A DNA stretch of 26,138 nucleotides, from the NCBI GenBank assembly GCA_018524725.1, contig JAEUWP010000244.1:1-26138 (forward strand), read 5' to 3'. The notes under the pieces are model-generated. The model was not told the origin of the DNA, ran no database searches, and saw nothing but the letters and a program-made list of their open reading frames with translations. Made by a program: the position numbers and the translations under genes. Origin of the DNA: Podaxis mareebaensis. Taxonomy: Eukaryota > Basidiomycota > Agaricomycetes > Agaricales > Agaricaceae. Of the stretch, positions 23,629 through 26,138 are shown piece by piece (within the stretch, counting starts at the first letter, position 1; each line of letters opens with the position of its first letter).

Positions 23629-26064
23629 TCAACCCCTGCTGCCACTTCCTCCACCACCAATATCCTCCCATTGAGCGTGCCAAAGCTCGACTTGACTGGT
23701 TCGAATTGGGCAATATTCTCTCTCCGTTTCATCTCCGAAGTCGAACTCAAAGGCCTCTGGGGCCACTTCAATGGAACTGTGAAGCGCCCTGTCCTACCGA
23801 AGGCCAACCCCTCTACCTCGACGTCAAGCTCCCAATCTGCTGTCCCTGCCTCGAGTGCTAGTTCCCCCCAAGATGCTAAATCACAGACTGCTCCCACAGC
23901 TCCAATGGCTACCACCACCCCTACATCAACCACCCCTCCAGTCACCCCTGAAATGGTTGCTGAATGGGACCAGAATGAACGGGTTGCAAGATCTCTTCTA
24001 TTCCAGAAGATCCCAGATTCCACCCTTATGAACATCGTGCACTGTGCCAATGTAAAAGAGATGTGGGATGTGGTAGTATGAGAGTACACTTACAAAGGTG
24101 CATTCTCCCAGTCCCGTCTCTGGCGCGATTTCATGGCATCCCGCTGTCCTGATAAAGGGGATGTCAGGGTCTTTCTTAATGGTCTCTGTGCAAAATGGAA
24201 CAAACTGGCAACCGTTGGTGTGAATATCAGCGATGACGATTATTGAAGCACAATCATATCGTCCTTACCTTGATGGCTGGCTACATTTGCATCAGGGCAA
24301 CTTGCAGTGGCTCATCTTCACAACTCCCTGAATGGCACCATAGACCCTGAAGTCTTGATCATATTGATCAGTGATGAATGGGAACGAGCACGATCAGACA
24401 GACCTAACAAGTTGGGCCTGAAGCCCGATGGTGATGATGCTATGGTTGTTGAAGGGGGAAAGAAAGGGAAAAGGAAAGGGAAGTGAAAGGGGAAGTGCCA
24501 TGATTGTGGAGAATGGGGGCACTGGAAACACGATCCAGAATGCCCAAAGAAGAAAAGGCAGCATGGCTCCAATTCCTTTCAGGGTAATGGGAATTCCCCT
24601 CAGGGTGGCAGTGGGTCCACCAATATGGTTGAGGAGGATTGGGACAAGTCTCTGGCGATCGACATTGAGGAAGTGTTGGATGAGGTTAAATCGAGTGAGG
24701 AAAGGGCAGATGATGATGCTGATTGGGTTTCAGCAACTGTTTCAATGGATGTGGGTGAGCTTGAGGGAGAGTGGTTGATGGACAATTGTGTTGAAGAAGC
24801 CCTGGTCACTGCTGAGAAAGTATGTGATGTTAGTGAAGATGAAACTGTTGTCGGGCAAGTGCAAGAGCCACTTACCTCAATGTGAGTCGAGATTTTTGAC
24901 TTGGGCACCTCCCAGCACATATCTCCATACCGAAATGCCTTCTCATTGATAACCAACATCACTCCTCATCCACTCTGTGCTGTGAATAAGCATATTTTCA
25001 GTGCTATTGGGAAGGGGGAGATGGTGCTGGATGTACCAAATGGATCAGTGACATCGCAGCTCAGACTTACTGAGGTCTTGTATTCCCCTGAGGCTGGATA
25101 TACACTTGTTTCAATCGGCCACCTTGATGAGGCTGGTTTCACCACAACCTTTGCACATGGAAAATGCATCATCCAAGATCCTGGGGGCACACGTGTGGCC
25201 AAAATCCCTCGAAACAAAAATGGCCTATACAAGATCATCAGGGAAGTCAAAGGGGAGATCGAGGACACAAATGCAGTCAGAGATCTCCTTACCCTGGATC
25301 TAATCCATCATTGACTTGGGCATATTTTGCCAGCTGCTGCTCAGAAACTCTTGAAGGATGGGATGGTAACAGGCCTGAGGCTGGAGCCAGGCGCTGGGGC
25401 AGACTATTTCTGCAAGTCTTGTGTGTATGCAAAAGCAACAAGGAAGGCTGTAGCGAAAGAGCATCAGAGTGCGGGAGTGAAGCAATTTGGAGAGGAAATC
25501 CATTCAGACATCTGGGGGCCTGCGCCAGTTGAAACCAAGAAAGGACGCAAATACTACGTCACTTTCACTGATGATTACTCACGCTGGACTCATGTTGAGT
25601 TCCTGAGTGCAAAATCAGAAGTTTTTACAGCTTACAAGACCTTCGAGGCCTGGTGTGAAATGCAACACAAAGTCTGTATCAAAACCCTCCATTCCGACCA
25701 TGGCGGTGAGTACACCAGCAAGGCCTTCCAAGACTATCTCAAGTCTCAAGGCACTCGTATCAAGCTAACTGTTCACAACACCCCACAACACAATGGTGTT
25801 GCTGAGCATCACAACCGCACAATCATGGAACATGTACGCGCAATAAACCACATCCCTCACCTCCCTAAAACCTTCTGGGCTGAAGGCATTCAGCATGTCA
25901 TTTGGTTGATGAACTGGACTGGGACCAAGGCCGTCAACGGGAAGACCCCTTTTGAGATGGTGTATGGGGTGAAACTAGATCTAAGTGAGCTGCGAGAGTG
26001 GGGTGAAGATTGCTGGGTGTTGAATGAGGAAGGTGACAAGTTGGACCCACGAGTGAAGAAGTGT
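23626..26064 (+). pseudogene. Copia gag-pol, 5' part only, six in-frame stops
   Basis: A single frame from ATG 23626. Gag of the UBN2 type comes first (LPLSVPKLDLTGSNWAIF; WDVVV ... FSQSRLWRDFMASRC; SDDDY ... TIISSLP), then a zinc knuckle CHDCGEWGHW...C near nt 24496. The protease motif reads FDLGT at 24895-24909, where active enzymes have D-S/T-G. A GAG-pre-integrase region with C-K-S-C follows, then the integrase core with Asp at 25507, Asp at 25696 and Glu at 25804 (D-x35-E spacing between the last two). In-frame stops at 24079, 24244, 24271, 24484, 24883 and 25312 are all TGA. There are no frameshifts. The family match ends at KKC (26062-26064), so RT and RNase H are missing. With the Gypsy element between its leader and its ATG, it could not be expressed normally. 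Confidence 0.9.
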
Positions 26065-26138
26065 TACGTAGAGACGGTTTCTACACGTCGTCTCAGTGCG
26101 GAGAGATACTGTCCTAAGACACCCCGACGCTATTAAGT
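26065..26138. other. Unassigned CpG-rich sequence that replaces the rest of Copia pol
   Basis: From about 26065 the frame no longer matches Copia pol and meets TAA at 26134. These 74 nt hold seven CpGs, far denser than the decayed Copia next to them. GAGACG (about 26071-26076) and CGTCTC (26089-26094) form a short hairpin near the junction. It may be the end of a younger insertion or a deletion junction; the window is too short to tell. Confidence 0.45.

Larger units (their letters stand above)
14873..26064 (+). mobile_element. Degenerate Ty1/Copia retrotransposon, interrupted by a Gypsy element
   Basis: The left part is a 5' LTR (about 14873-15289), a primer-binding site and a 58-nt leader. 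The gag-pol frame resumes at 23626, to the right of the Gypsy insertion, and runs through a UBN2-type gag, zinc knuckle, protease and integrase. RT, RNase H and the 3' LTR are absent: similarity ends near 26064, where unrelated sequence begins. The left edge (TATTGGAATTGC instead of a TG start) is uncertain because no second LTR is available for comparison. Six in-frame TGA stops show that the copy is dead. Confidence 0.82.

Noticed and set aside
19746..25314. RIP of the Ascomycete or TCG-restricted type as the cause of the stops
   Set aside because: The base before the mutated C varies freely and the changes are confined to CpG, so general CpG deamination explains them better.

Overview
The window looks like nuclear DNA of a filamentous mushroom-forming fungus (Basidiomycota, probably Agaricomycetes). 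Genes are split by many short GT-AG introns, mostly 48-63 nt. One gene is a secreted glyoxal oxidase of the wood- and litter-decay type. The right half is built from fungal Ty3/Gypsy and Ty1/Copia retrotransposons. I name no species.

Layout. Positions 1-835 are intergenic and end in a TATA box. Positions 836-2967 hold a 9-exon glyoxal oxidase (561 aa). Positions 2968-5416 are mostly non-coding, with a short duplicated segment, a possible small gene relic and a hairpin. Positions 5417-9459 hold a 16-exon ENA-type (P-type IID) cation ATPase (1071 aa). Positions 10244-13745 hold a 3-exon SAM-domain protein (1131 aa) with a coiled coil and a C-terminal membrane segment. All three host genes read rightwards and appear intact. 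Positions 13746-14872 are an untranslated tail followed by AT-rich, almost CpG-free relic DNA.

From about 14873 to 26064 there is a nested pair of retrotransposons. The outer one is a decayed Copia element: 5' LTR, a half-tRNA-type primer site, and a gag-pol frame with six in-frame TGA stops. A Ty3/Gypsy chromovirus (15360-23623) has inserted exactly at the Copia gag start codon. It has 721-bp LTRs with TGTTA/TAACA ends, an ACATG target duplication, Tf1-like self-priming sequences, gag with a CCHC knuckle, a -1 frameshift junction, and pol with protease, RT, RNase H, integrase and chromodomain. The Copia frame stops matching its family near 26064, where a CpG-rich sequence begins.

The most unusual item lies between the Gypsy pol and the 3' LTR. 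It is a gene on the opposite strand (22768 to 21387) with its own TATA-like box, a 53-nt intron that only makes sense on the minus strand, and a coiled-coil / Cys-cluster / acidic-tail protein. I do not recognise the family.

All 14 premature stops in the three retroelement frames are TGA, and 37 of 38 differences between the Gypsy LTRs (my hand count) are at CpG or former CpG sites. This points to long-term cytosine methylation and deamination of the repeats, while the host genes are untouched.
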